NCBI RefSeq assembly: GCF_039543825.1
Contig: NZ_BAABKM010000001.1
Span: 62,001-126,000, forward strand
DNA: 64,000 bases
Direction of reading: 5' to 3'
Source of the DNA: Nocardioides conyzicola
GTDB taxonomy: Bacteria > Actinomycetota > Actinomycetes > Propionibacteriales > Nocardioidaceae
Shown here piece after piece: positions 8,627-17,212 of this stretch (positions within the stretch are counted from its first letter, which is position 1; each line of letters starts with the position of its first letter). The translations under genes and the position numbers were made by a program. The notes under the pieces were generated by a model that was not told the DNA's origin, did no database searches, and saw only the letters and a program-made list of their open reading frames with translations.

Positions 8627-9676
8627 CTACGCGTAGTCGGCCCACACGGTCCGGGTCTCGCCGTCCATCGTGACCTCGCCGCCGTACGGCAGGATCCACT
8701 GCGGCCGGGTGTGGCCGAACGGCACACCGACGCAGACAACCGCGTCGGGGTTGTAGCGGCCGATGATCTCGAGGGCCGAGTCCCGCTGGGCGGCGCGGTG
8801 CGCGGCCCGCCCCGCAGCATCCGGCCGTTGGTCGAAGCTCGACGACGCCGGCCGGGCGACCAGCACCCCGTCGACGGCCTCGAGCAGGCCCCGCTCGCCG
8901 AGCGCGCGCAGGATCCAGCCGAACTCCTGGGCCGGGATGACGTCCTCGCTGGTCTCGATCAGCAGGACGCCGCCGGCCAGCACCGCCGGGTCGGTCGGGA
9001 AGCGGCCGGCCGTGAGGATCCACTGGATCACCTCGATGCAGCCGCCCCAGGTGCGGCCGGTGACGCTGCGGCCGGGTCCGGCCCAGGTCCAGGGCTCGGT
9101 CGGCTCGCGGTCGCCGTACTCCGTGAGGGCGGCGGGGTCCTCCCACTTCCGCCCGAAGTCCTCGGACTCACCTGGTTCCGTGATCTCGAGGCGCTCGCCC
9201 GTGAAGAGGCAGGCGCGCAACGCCTCCTCGTGGCACGGGTCGAGGCGGGGGCCGGGGCCGATCTGCACCTGGGTCGATCCGCCGTAGAAGCCGGCGATCC
9301 CCTGGCTCCACAGCCACGACAGGATGTTGGTGTTGTCGCTGTAGCCCAGGTAGGGCTTGGGATCGGCGCGGACCGCGCCGCTGTCGAGGTGCGGTACGAC
9401 GGTGATCTGGTCCTCGCCGCCGATGGTGGCCAGGACCGCCCGGATCTCGGGATCCCGGAAGGCCGCGTTGAAGTCGGCGGCGCGGGCCTCGGCGGAGGCG
9501 CCGACCTGGCGGGTGGTCGGGTACTCGACGGGGACGAGCCCCAGGACGTCGCGGATCCGTCCCATCGCCTGCTCGTGCACCTCGGGAGCGACCCCGGGGG
9601 CGGCGAACGACGGCGAGAGCACCGCCACCTGGTCGCCTGGCCGTGCCTTCCTGGGATGGGTGAGATTGCGGGTCAT
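8627..9676 (-). CDS. S66 family peptidase (LD-carboxypeptidase / MccF-like)
   Basis: A 349-residue cytoplasmic serine peptidase of family S66. The nucleophile Ser lies in GYSDNTN, the Glu in LLIETSED and the His in PFGHTRPQ, matching the Ser-Glu-His triad of LD-carboxypeptidases and of MccF, which cleaves microcin C-type aminoacyl-nucleotide antibiotics. No signal peptide is seen. Murein tetrapeptide recycling and antibiotic self-immunity are both possible; there is no nearby peptidoglycan or microcin locus to decide. ATG at 9676 gives the family start (MTRNLTHPRKARPGD). Confidence 0.82.
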   Translation of the reverse strand: MTRNLTHPRKARPGDQVAVLSPSFAAPGVAPEVHEQAMGRIRDVLGLVPVEYPTTRQVGASAEARAADFNAAFRDPEIRAVLATIGGEDQITVVPHLDSGAVRADPKPYLGYSDNTNILSWLWSQGIAGFYGGSTQVQIGPGPRLDPCHEEALRACLFTGERLEITEPGESEDFGRKWEDPAALTEYGDREPTEPWTWAGPGRSVTGRTWGGCIEVIQWILTAGRFPTDPAVLAGGVLLIETSEDVIPAQEFGWILRALGERGLLEAVDGVLVARPASSSFDQRPDAAGRAAHRAAQRDSALEIIGRYNPDAVVCVGVPFGHTRPQWILPYGGEVTMDGETRTVWADYA

Positions 9677-9702
9677 GCCCCCATCAAACACGCTTGCGGT
9701 CC

Positions 9703-10233
9703 TCAGAGGACCCAGCGCGTCGCACCGCCCGGCTCCACGGTCTGCAGCGCCGTGACGGCGGTCGCGTCGATCCGGTAGACCTGCCACGGGGGCGAGCCGG
9801 CCGACGGTGCACTGAACGGCGCGGTGAGCGCCGTACCGGACGCGTCCACCTCGCACGGCCAGCCGCCAGCCGCCCAGTCCGCGGCTCGGGCGGCGACGAC
9901 CGCCGGGTCGGTGACGCGGGCGACCGTGCCGTCGACGATCACGTCGTACTCCCGGAGAGCGACCGCGAGGGCGCACCGCGAGTCGCGCACGACGTTGCGC
10001 CCTTTGCGGGTCCCGGCGCCGGTCTCGAACCAGAACGCGCCGTCCACCCAGAGCGCGCCGACCGCGGTCACGTGCGGCGACCCGTCGGCGTTGATCGTCG
10101 TCAGCCAGCAGGTGTGGCGGTCCGGTCCGCCACCGCCCGGGGCCTGGTCGAAGCCCTGGTCCAGGCGCGCCCGGAGGGCGGCGAGGTCCAGGGGCGGGAG
10201 GTCGTAGAGGTCAGCGAGGTTCGTGGCAGTCAT
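9703..10233 (-). CDS. Pyridoxamine 5'-phosphate oxidase-family flavoprotein
   Basis: A 176-residue split-barrel protein of the PNPOx-like group (FMN or F420 binding). The segment RHTCWLTTINADGSPHVTAV followed by GALWVDGAFWFETG and KGRNVVRDSRCALAV is the usual core that binds the flavin phosphate and isoalloxazine. Substrate and cofactor are unclear; such proteins in actinobacteria are often F420-dependent reductases or haem-degrading relatives. It lies 26 bases upstream of the S66 peptidase gene on the same strand and may be cotranscribed with it. Confidence 0.8.
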   Translation of the reverse strand: MTATNLADLYDLPPLDLAALRARLDQGFDQAPGGGGPDRHTCWLTTINADGSPHVTAVGALWVDGAFWFETGAGTRKGRNVVRDSRCALAVALREYDVIVDGTVARVTDPAVVAARAADWAAGGWPCEVDASGTALTAPFSAPSAGSPPWQVYRIDATAVTALQTVEPGGATRWVL

Positions 10234-10268
10234 GCGCGTGCTGACCCACCGGGCCCGCCGTACTCATC

Positions 10269-10283
10269 GGGCGCCGGGCGCCC
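10269..10283 (-). terminator. Stem-loop after the propeller-like gene
   Basis: GGGCGC-CGG-GCGCCC forms a 6-bp stem 5 bases after the stop at 10288. A wider pair of arms (CGGGCCCGC at 10250-10258 with GCGGGCCCG near 10291-10299) encloses it. No T-run follows, so termination is only plausible. Confidence 0.35.
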
Positions 10284-10287
10284 CCGG

Positions 10288-11469
10288 TCAGCGGGCCCGT
10301 GGTCCCGCGAACGGGTAGACCAGCTCGGAAGGAAGCTTGGCACCCTCGTACCGGGGCAGGACCAGCTCGCACGACGGCTTCGTGACCGTGCACCGCACGT
10401 AGCCGTGGCCGGTTCCGTACGGGTTCTCCTCGATGTGGTCGTCGATGCCGCTGAAGGCACTCATCAGGACCGAGGCGGAGTCCGGCTCCCACGCCGGCGA
10501 CTGGGGTCCGAAGAACTTCACCGCCAGCAGGCCGCGGTACTCCGCGACGAGCGCCCCGGTGCGCGCCTTCCGGATGCGGACGGTGGCGAAGGCCGGGAGG
10601 TCGTGGTCGCTGATGTCGAAGTAGGGCTTCGCGACGATGCTCAGCACGTAGCGGTCGTCGGGCGACCACGACTCGACCACCTCGTTGTGCCCGGTCCGCC
10701 AACGCGGACCGGACTCACCCGGAAGTGGCCGGACCAGCTGCCGCTGCCCGGTGGCGAGCACGGCCTGCCCCGCGCTCAGGTCGAGGGCGGCCACGGCGTC
10801 GAAGCCGCTGGCCTTGGCGCGCGCCTTCGGGAGGACCTGGGAGATCTTGTTGGAGTCGAGGTCCCACCGGGTGAGGTAGCCCGCGAACCGGTCGTCCGGT
10901 CCCGAGTCCCGCGCATGCGGACCCGACGCCAGCAGGACCCGGTGTCCCCGGAAGGCCAGCGCGCGGCCGGTGAGCGCGCGGCCATCGGTCGCCTTCCGCG
11001 ACGCGACCGTGCGTCCGTCGGACACCCGCATCACGAGCGTGAAGCCCGTGCCGGAGTCCAGCAGGAGCAGGCGGCCGTTCGCCGACGCCAGCTGGGCGAC
11101 GAGGTACCTGCGCTGGCCGGCCTGGGTCGACATGTTGTTCCGCCACAGGAGCCGCCGCTCCCCCGTGTCCGGGAGGAAGTAGATGTCCTCGACGAGGAAG
11201 CCGTGGTCCCGCCGGGCGAGGTCGACGACGTAGCCGCCGTGCACGCGCAACGGTTGGCTCATCGGTCGCGCGTAGTCGACCGTCGACCGGCCGGGTCGGA
11301 CCAGGTTGTGATCGGTGTCGACGTAGGCGACCTCCGGCAAGGCGCCCGTCGCAAGGTCGTCGGGCCGCACCTGCACCGGCTCGGGTGCCGCGGCAGCGGC
11401 GCTCCCTCCTGGTGTCATGGACACGACCAGCGTCGCGATGACGGCGCCGACCAGGTTGCGGATGCGCAT
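10288..11469 (-). CDS. Secreted propeller-like protein of unknown function
   Basis: A 393-residue exported protein I do not recognise. It has a signal peptide (MRIRNLVGAVIATLVVS... to AAAAP). The mature part is a series of beta-rich blades with recurring phrases such as LLLLDSGTGF, RVLLASGPH, SWSPDDRYVLSIV and SPAWEPDSASVLMSAF, suggestive of a TolB/WD-like beta-propeller. Two Cys (CTVTKPSC) near the C-terminus may form a disulphide. GGAGGATCC precedes the ATG; the upstream in-frame GTG/ATG codons lack this. It follows the membrane anti-sigma-like gene by 39 bases and is probably the last gene of the sigma-factor operon. Confidence 0.6.
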   Translation of the reverse strand: MRIRNLVGAVIATLVVSMTPGGSAAAAAPEPVQVRPDDLATGALPEVAYVDTDHNLVRPGRSTVDYARPMSQPLRVHGGYVVDLARRDHGFLVEDIYFLPDTGERRLLWRNNMSTQAGQRRYLVAQLASANGRLLLLDSGTGFTLVMRVSDGRTVASRKATDGRALTGRALAFRGHRVLLASGPHARDSGPDDRFAGYLTRWDLDSNKISQVLPKARAKASGFDAVAALDLSAGQAVLATGQRQLVRPLPGESGPRWRTGHNEVVESWSPDDRYVLSIVAKPYFDISDHDLPAFATVRIRKARTGALVAEYRGLLAVKFFGPQSPAWEPDSASVLMSAFSGIDDHIEENPYGTGHGYVRCTVTKPSCELVLPRYEGAKLPSELVYPFAGPRAR

Positions 11470-11508
11470 GGATCCTCCGAGATCGATGGGACAGGTGGAC
11501 GACACGGA

Positions 11509-12606
11509 TCAGCCGGCGGGGGCGCCCTTGACCTTCACCCGGACCTGAGCCGCACCGTGGGCGTCGGTGGCGGGGAGCTGGACGACGTACCACTGGTCGG
11601 CCACGGGGGTCGGTACGTCGAACCGCACGCTGCCGCCACTGCCGAGCCTGGCGCTGCCTTCCTGGACGAGCTGGCCGTCGCGCCGCGTCAGGAGGAGCAC
11701 CTGGTCGTCGGGCTGACCGCCATTGGCCGTCGCCGTGAGGGTCGCGGTCGCACCGGTGGTCCTGCTCGAGCCGGTCATCGTCGGCTGCACGACGAAGCGC
11801 CACGTCGCACTGCGCACCTCCTGTGCCACGAACCGGACGTCCGTGGTGCGCTGCAGGGGTCCGACCGCGATCGCGACGGAGCCGTCGCCGTCGGAGGACA
11901 CCGTCGTCACCCGGCGCCAGCCGCCGCCGTCGCGCTGCTGGAGCGTCACCGGGATGCCGGCGAGCGGGGCTCCGTCGGCGTCGAGGACCTGCCCGCTCAC
12001 CACCGCAGTGCCGCCCGGTGCGACGCTGTTGCCGGCGCCGGACGAGATGGAGACGGAGGCCGGCTGCGGGGTCGGGTCGGACGACGGGGTGCCCGTCGGC
12101 GAGCCGGCCGGATCGGTGGGAGGCACCTCGGTCGGGGTGGCCGTGGGCAGCTCTGTCGGGCTGGCCGACGGGGGCGGCACGGGTCGGCGGGTCGGCTTCC
12201 TGGACGGCGACCTCGTCACCGTGGGCGGGCTCGGGAGCACCACCGCGGGGGCCGTCGCCTGCGGCGCACGCGGCTTGCGTGCCACCGGTCGTGGGGTCTC
12301 CGGCGCCGGGACACCGATCGGGGCGAGCACCGAGTGGACGGCACGTTGGACCGGGTCGGGCAGGTGGCTCGAGTACGCCGCGGCGACGCCGCCGGTCGCC
12401 ACCGCGAGAGCGACGGCCAACGTGACGCCCGTCCCCAGTCGCCGTACGTTCCGGCGACCGGAGCCGACCGCCGTCGCCGTCCCGGCCCCGGTCCGGGCAC
12501 TCCGGAACATCGCCAGGTAGCGCTCCTCCTCGGCCAGCTCGGCCATGGTGCCGGGTGCCTGCAGCGCGCGCTCGAGCGCCTGCTCGTCGAACTCGTCGAC
12601 CGACAT
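11509..12606 (-). CDS. Single-pass membrane protein with Pro/Ser/Thr linker and Ig-like domain; putative anti-sigma partner
   Basis: A 365-residue protein. About 55 cytoplasmic residues (SVDEFDEQALERALQAPGTM, then EEERYLAMFRSARTG) are followed by one membrane segment (about 58-78). A linker (about 100-180) very rich in Pro, Thr and Ser leads to an extracellular beta-sandwich that resembles Ig/CnaB-like repeats (GQVLDADGAPLAGIPVTL). Its ATG overlaps the sigma-factor stop by one base (TGATG). The position directly after an ECF sigma gene suggests a membrane-bound anti-sigma factor or sensor, but no zinc-binding anti-sigma motif (HxxxCxxC) is visible, so the role is inferred from context only. 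Confidence 0.6.
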   Translation of the reverse strand: MSVDEFDEQALERALQAPGTMAELAEEERYLAMFRSARTGAGTATAVGSGRRNVRRLGTGVTLAVALAVATGGVAAAYSSHLPDPVQRAVHSVLAPIGVPAPETPRPVARKPRAPQATAPAVVLPSPPTVTRSPSRKPTRRPVPPPSASPTELPTATPTEVPPTDPAGSPTGTPSSDPTPQPASVSISSGAGNSVAPGGTAVVSGQVLDADGAPLAGIPVTLQQRDGGGWRRVTTVSSDGDGSVAIAVGPLQRTTDVRFVAQEVRSATWRFVVQPTMTGSSRTTGATATLTATANGGQPDDQVLLLTRRDGQLVQEGSARLGSGGSVRFDVPTPVADQWYVVQLPATDAHGAAQVRVKVKGAPAG

Positions 12607-13274
12607 CACTCACCGCCCTCCGGCTCGTGCCCCGGCGACGGGGACAGGGACGCGGACAGGGACCGAAGAGCCCGGTGCACGCCGACGCGCACCGTGCCGG
12701 GCTGCTTGTCGAGGAGCCGGGCGACGTCCGCGACGTCCAGGCCGGCCACGACCCGCAGCAGCACCATCTCGGCCTGCGCGGAGGGCAGCGTGGCCACGAG
12801 CCGCAGGGCCTGGGCGGTCGCATCGTTGTCGGCGGCCTCCTGCTCGGCACTCGGCGCCGTGGGCGCGAGCCCCGCGGCCGCGACCGGATCCGCCACCGAG
12901 ACCGTCTGCGGGGCGCGCGAGCGGGCCCGGCCCTGGTCGACCGCACGGTGCCGGGCGATCGTGAACAGCCAGGCACGGAACTCCGGGATGCCGCCCTCGA
13001 AGGTGGGCAGACCCCGGACGACGTGCATCCAGGTCTCGGCGGCCAGGTCCTCCGGCCCCTCGTCGCCGCACCCGCGCAGGTAGCGGAGCAGGCGCGGGTG
13101 CAGGTCGCGCCACAGCATGGCGAACCCCGCCTCGTCCCCGCTCCGTGCCGCCGTCAACGCCGTCTCCAGCTCGTCCGTGGTCCCGTCGCCGGCGGTCGGT
13201 GCGAGAGCGCGCAGGTGCACCCGGGACGTCACCGTCCCGAGTCGTGGTGACCGGCCCTCGGTCGCGTCCAGCAC
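12606..13274 (-). CDS. RNA polymerase ECF-type sigma factor
   Basis: A 222-residue sigma-70 family factor of ECF architecture. Region 2 covers about residues 45-115 (FAMLWRDLHPRLLRYLRG, then EDLAAETWMHVVRGL and FRAWLFTIARHRAVDQ). Region 4 covers about 155-210 (ALRLVATLPSAQAEMVLLRV, then LDVADVARLLDKQPGTVRVG as the helix-turn-helix). The start is GTG with GAGGAG close before it. It lies between a secreted repeat protein and a membrane protein with an extracellular domain, which suggests it responds to an envelope signal. Targets are unknown. Confidence 0.88.
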   Translation of the reverse strand: MLDATEGRSPRLGTVTSRVHLRALAPTAGDGTTDELETALTAARSGDEAGFAMLWRDLHPRLLRYLRGCGDEGPEDLAAETWMHVVRGLPTFEGGIPEFRAWLFTIARHRAVDQGRARSRAPQTVSVADPVAAAGLAPTAPSAEQEAADNDATAQALRLVATLPSAQAEMVLLRVVAGLDVADVARLLDKQPGTVRVGVHRALRSLSASLSPSPGHEPEGGE

Positions 13275-13302
13275 AGCTCCTCAGCAGTTCCACCCGGTCC
13301 CG

Positions 13303-14379
13303 TCAGTCCTCGCGCTGCGTCCCGGCGTTCGCAGCACGGTAGTTGTCCGAGGCGCCCGGTGCGCGCACGTCGACCCGCGCCACCCGGCTCGATCCTTGGG
13401 GCAGACCGGTCGCCGGCCGCGCGTGCAGCCGGTAGCGGGTGCTCTTCCTCGGGGAGACCTGGATGCTCACGGAGCCGTCCGTCGCGGTCGTGGCCGTGCC
13501 GACGACCGACCATGGCTTGTCCGAGCCGACGGCCCGGGCGAGCAGGTCGACCTTCACGCCCGCGACCGGGCTGCCGACGTGGGTCACCGTCCCGGTGATC
13601 GTCGTGGTGTCGCCCCGCTCGATCTGGGCCGGCGTCGCCGCGATCGTGACCGACTGGCGGATCCCGATCTGGACGACGCCGCTGCGGGCCGACTCGAGCT
13701 TGGCGGTGCGCGCGAAGACGAGCCGGTAGTAGGTCAGGGTGGTCGGCCAGACCCGGAAGGTGACGTGACCGCTCCGTCGGGTCCGGTGGCGCTGGCGCAC
13801 CTCCCAGTCGTCATGCGGTGACGTCCGGGCGAGCAGGACGACGTACCTGCCGCGGAGAGGGGTGTTCTTCGCGAGGAGCGTCCCGCCGACGACGCCGCTC
13901 TCGCCCGCGGTCACCACCGGATGCGCCGCGCGCACCGACAGCGAGGTCGCGCGGCGGTGGCCCGGCGGCGGTGAGGCCCGGACCTTGACCACGACGACGC
14001 CGCTGATGCGCGCGTGCGCGTTGTCGGCGCCCGCGTAGCTCCAGCGGTAGCGGGTCGTCGCCGCCGGCCTGACGCGGAGGCGCACGCCTCCCTGAGCGTC
14101 CGTGGTCGCCGTCCGCACCCGGCTGAAGTAGTGCTCACCGGTCGCCTGCGCCTCGAGGACCAGCGGCCGCCCGGCCGGCGACGCCCCCTCGACCTTGAGG
14201 TTCCCGGCGATGGTGCTCCTGCCACCCGGTGCGATGGTGGGCTGCAGGACCCGGATCGAGACGGAGGTCGCAGCCGGGGCCGCGGTCGGTGTTGGCACCG
14301 CGGCCCCGGCTCCCCCCAGTCCGGAGAGCACGACAGCGACGACCGTTGCTGCCCCAAGTGATGCACGTGCACCGCGCAT
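13303..14379 (-). CDS. Secreted protein with three Ig/CnaB-like beta repeats
   Basis: A 358-residue exported protein. The signal peptide (MRGARASLGAATVVAVVLSG) ends near GAGAA. The mature part has three about 100-residue repeats, each opening with a T(I)xxGxxxTIxG-type strand (TIAPGGRSTIAGNL; VVTAGESGVVGGTL; IERGDTTTITGTV) and closing with a Tyr-Arg strand (TTRYRWSYAG; TLTYYRLVFA; STRYRLHARP). These look like bacterial Ig-like or carboxypeptidase-regulatory-like folds for surface binding or structure. AGGAGGAAG before the ATG is an excellent ribosome binding site. The sigma-factor gene follows after 28 bases, so it probably heads that operon. Confidence 0.65.
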   Translation of the reverse strand: MRGARASLGAATVVAVVLSGLGGAGAAVPTPTAAPAATSVSIRVLQPTIAPGGRSTIAGNLKVEGASPAGRPLVLEAQATGEHYFSRVRTATTDAQGGVRLRVRPAATTRYRWSYAGADNAHARISGVVVVKVRASPPPGHRRATSLSVRAAHPVVTAGESGVVGGTLLAKNTPLRGRYVVLLARTSPHDDWEVRQRHRTRRSGHVTFRVWPTTLTYYRLVFARTAKLESARSGVVQIGIRQSVTIAATPAQIERGDTTTITGTVTHVGSPVAGVKVDLLARAVGSDKPWSVVGTATTATDGSVSIQVSPRKSTRYRLHARPATGLPQGSSRVARVDVRAPGASDNYRAANAGTQRED

Positions 14380-14480
14380 GCGGCTTCCTCCTGGATGGTC
14401 GTCGACGACGTCTCACCCAGGTAAGCGTCGAGACAGCCGGTTGCGTTACATCGGTCGTCGAGCCGGCCGACCCCGGGACG

Positions 14481-15692
14481 TCAGAGCTCCTTGATCCCCC
14501 ACGGGCTGCCGTACTCGGTCAGCAGGTCCAGGAAGGGCACGGCGTCGAACGCCTCCGGGCCGAGCACGCCCGCGCCGGTCCAGGTGCCGCGCGCCAGCAG
14601 CTCGAGGGCGACCACGGGGTTGATCGCGGTCTGCCACACCACGCACTGGTGGCCGTACTCCCGCATCGTCCACTCGTTGTCGACCACGTGGTAGAGGTAC
14701 GTCGATCGGGGCTGTCCGTCCGTGCCCGTCCCCGTGACCCACAGGCCGGCGCAGGTCTTTCCCTTCATCCGCGGCCCGACCGTCGCCGGGTCGGGCAGCA
14801 CGGCGGCGACGACGTCGCGCGGGCTGACCTCGACGCCCTTGACCCGGACCTTCTCGGTGCTGTCCAGGCCGAGCGTGTGCAGCACCTTGAGGATGTTGAT
14901 GAACTCGTCGCCCAGGCCGTACTTGAAGGTGGCCCGCTTGCAGTCCACCCAGCGCGGCATCAGGAGCACCTCCTCGTGCTCGACGTTGACGCACTCGACC
15001 GGCCCGATGCCCTCGGGGAAGTCGAAGACCTCCGGCTCGGAGAAGGGCGGCGTCGTGAACCAGCCGCGCTCCTTCTCCCACACCACCGGCGGGTTGAGGC
15101 ACTCCTCGATCGTGGTCCACATCGAGAACGACGGCGCGAAGATCTCGTTGCCGTCGTCGTCGGTGACGACGAGGTTGGCGCCGTCGCGGGTGCCGAGCTC
15201 GTCGATCTCGCTGAAGAGGTGGTCGGCGGCGTACCGCGCGAAGACGTCGGAGAGCCCCGGCTCGACGCCGATGCCGACCAGCGCGAGCCGGCCGGCGTCC
15301 TTCCAGTCCTGCTCCACCGCGAACTGCTCGTCCCCGAGCTTCACGCCCGTCTGCTCGTACGGCGCCTCCGGGTGCGGCTTCGACAGTGACATCGCCATGT
15401 CGAGGTAGTCGGCGCCGGCCTCGGCCGCGCCGCCGAAGATCGACATGTTGAAGACCGGGTCGACCGCGTTCATCACGTGGGTGATCCGGTGCTCGCGGCA
15501 CAGCGCCGCCACCGACTCGGCCGACGAGGCGTCGATCCGCGCCGCGGCGTACCTCTCGTCGATGGCCACGGCCTTGACCGCCTTCGCCTCGTCGTAGTCG
15601 GCGACCACGATCGCCTCGAAGAAGTCGCGGCGCGCCGCGATCGCGGCGAAGGCCGACCCGACGCCCCCGGCGCCGACGAGCAGGATCCGCAT
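14481..15692 (-). CDS. Saccharopine dehydrogenase-like NAD(P)-dependent oxidoreductase
   Basis: About 403 residues. The protein opens with the Rossmann loop MRILLVGAGGVGSAFA and continues with the substrate half typical of the saccharopine dehydrogenase/carboxynorspermidine synthase group (NAVDPVFNMSIFGGAAEAG, GIGVEPGLSDVFARYAADH). In its setting, 4 bases after a polyamine-type aldehyde dehydrogenase and next to agmatinase and PotABCD genes, a role in polyamine or lysine-derived metabolism is likely, but the exact substrate is not shown. ATG 15692 has GGTGAG about 8 bases upstream; GTG 15704 would overlap the preceding stop by 8 bases and has no ribosome binding site. Confidence 0.8.
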   Translation of the reverse strand: MRILLVGAGGVGSAFAAIAARRDFFEAIVVADYDEAKAVKAVAIDERYAAARIDASSAESVAALCREHRITHVMNAVDPVFNMSIFGGAAEAGADYLDMAMSLSKPHPEAPYEQTGVKLGDEQFAVEQDWKDAGRLALVGIGVEPGLSDVFARYAADHLFSEIDELGTRDGANLVVTDDDGNEIFAPSFSMWTTIEECLNPPVVWEKERGWFTTPPFSEPEVFDFPEGIGPVECVNVEHEEVLLMPRWVDCKRATFKYGLGDEFINILKVLHTLGLDSTEKVRVKGVEVSPRDVVAAVLPDPATVGPRMKGKTCAGLWVTGTGTDGQPRSTYLYHVVDNEWTMREYGHQCVVWQTAINPVVALELLARGTWTGAGVLGPEAFDAVPFLDLLTEYGSPWGIKEL

Positions 15693-15696
15693 CGGG

Positions 15697-17130
15697 TCAC
15701 TCACCGATGTAGCTCATCACGTGCTTGATCCGGGTGTAGTCCTCGAAGCCGTACCCGGAGAGGTCCTTGCCGTAGCCGGAGTGCTTGAAGCCGCCGTGCG
15801 GCATCTCGGAGACGAACGGGATGTGGGTGTTGATCCAGACGGCGCCGAAGTCGAGGCTGCGCGACATCCGCAGCGCCCGGGCGTGGTCCTTGGTCCAGAC
15901 GCTGGAGGAGAGCGCGTACTGGACGTCGTTGGCCCACGTCAGCGCCTGCGCCTCGTCGGTGAACTTCTGGACGGTCATCACCGGGCCGAAGATCTCGGTC
16001 TGGATCTGCTCGTCCTGCTGCTGGAGACCGGAGAGCACGGTGGGCTCGTAGAAGTAGCCCTTGTCGAACTTGCGCGCGCCGCCCGTCTCGATGCTGGCGT
16101 GGTCGGGCAGCCGGTCGACCATGCCGGTGACGTGGGCGAGCTGGTTGGCGTTGTTGAGGGGCCCGTAGTACGTCGACTCGTCGTCGGGCATGCCGGTCGG
16201 CATCCCCTTGGCGGCCTCGGCCAGCGCCGCGACGAACTCGTCGTGGATGCCGGCCTGGACGAGCACCCGGGTGGCCGCGGTGCAGTCCTGGCCCGCGTTG
16301 AAGAGCCCGGCACCGGCGATGCCCTCGGCGGCCTTGGCGATGTCGGCGTCGTCGAAGACGATGCACGGCGCCTTGCCGCCGAGCTCGAGGTGCACCCGCT
16401 TGAGGTCGTGGGAGGCCGCCTCGGCGACCTGCATGCCGGCGCGGACCGAGCCGGTGATGGCGACCATCTGCGGCGTCTTGTGCGAGACCAGCGCCCGGCC
16501 GGTGTCGCGGTCGCCGCAGACGACGTTGAGCACGCCCGGCGGGAGGAACTCCTGGGCGATCTCCGCGAGCAGCGTGGAGCTGGCGGGCGTGGTGTCGCTG
16601 GGCTTGAGCACGACGGTGTTGCCCGCCGCGAGCGCGGGCGCGATCTTCCAGATCATCATCAGCAGCGGGTAGTTCCAGGGCGTCACCTGACCGACGACGC
16701 CGACCGGCTCACGGCGTACCCACGAGGTGTGGTCGGCCATGTACTCACCCGCCGACTTGCCCTCGAGCATCCGCGCGGCACCCGCGAAGAACTTGAAGTG
16801 GTCCGAGGCGTACGGCATCTCCTCGTCCATCGTCAGCTGGACCGGCTTGCCGGTGTCCTTGCACTCGACGGCGTTGATCTCCTCGACCCGGTCCTCGATC
16901 GCGGACGCGAGCCTGAGCAGCGCGTTGGAGCGGTCCTGGGGGGTCGCGTAGCCCCAGCCCTCGAAGGCCGCGTCCGCGGCGGCGTACGCGCGGTCGATGT
17001 CTGCGTCCCCCGACTTGGGCGCCTGGGCGTACACCTCACCCGTCGTCGGGTCGATGACGTCGTAGGTCTCCCCCGACACGCTGTCGACGAGCTCACCGTT
17101 GATCACGTTCCTGAAGGTCTTGTCGGCCAT
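15697..17130 (-). CDS. Aldehyde dehydrogenase, gamma-aminobutyraldehyde dehydrogenase type
   Basis: A 477-residue NAD(P)-dependent aldehyde dehydrogenase. The catalytic Cys is in NAGQDCTAATR (about residue 283) and the general-base Glu in LELGGKAP (about 249). The order of NAD-binding and substrate segments (TPWNYPLLMMIWKIAPALAA, ITGSVRAG) and the QDCTAATR active site match 4-aminobutyraldehyde/betaine-type enzymes. In the polyamine route it would oxidise 4-aminobutanal from putrescine to GABA. It is divergent from the VOC gene; two RACGRAWTC boxes lie in the 82-bp control region. The first gene of a two-gene operon with the saccharopine-dehydrogenase-like gene. Confidence 0.88.
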   Translation of the reverse strand: MADKTFRNVINGELVDSVSGETYDVIDPTTGEVYAQAPKSGDADIDRAYAAADAAFEGWGYATPQDRSNALLRLASAIEDRVEEINAVECKDTGKPVQLTMDEEMPYASDHFKFFAGAARMLEGKSAGEYMADHTSWVRREPVGVVGQVTPWNYPLLMMIWKIAPALAAGNTVVLKPSDTTPASSTLLAEIAQEFLPPGVLNVVCGDRDTGRALVSHKTPQMVAITGSVRAGMQVAEAASHDLKRVHLELGGKAPCIVFDDADIAKAAEGIAGAGLFNAGQDCTAATRVLVQAGIHDEFVAALAEAAKGMPTGMPDDESTYYGPLNNANQLAHVTGMVDRLPDHASIETGGARKFDKGYFYEPTVLSGLQQQDEQIQTEIFGPVMTVQKFTDEAQALTWANDVQYALSSSVWTKDHARALRMSRSLDFGAVWINTHIPFVSEMPHGGFKHSGYGKDLSGYGFEDYTRIKHVMSYIGE

Positions 17131-17151
17131 GTCGTCGAGCCTAGTGATCGG

Positions 17152-17195
17152 ACAACGGAATCTGTAGGGTCTGATCGCCTCTGAAGACGGAATTC
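17152..17195. promoter_or_regulatory. Paired regulatory boxes A1/A2 upstream of the aldehyde dehydrogenase and VOC genes
   Basis: AACGGAATC (17154-17162) and GACGGAATT (17187-17195) are 33 bases apart, about three helical turns, in the divergent control region. Closely similar pairs occur in the two other control regions of the polyamine cluster. The Lrp/AsnC protein encoded at 27034 is the natural candidate to bind them; this is inferred. Confidence 0.45.
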
Positions 17196-17212
17196 GTTGA
17201 ATCGAGCCCCTC

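Noticed and set aside
9694-13083. A long plus-strand open frame over the S66, PPOX, propeller and anti-sigma genes
   Set aside because: It is antisense to genes with clear motifs and good ribosome binding sites, and has only low-complexity sequence.
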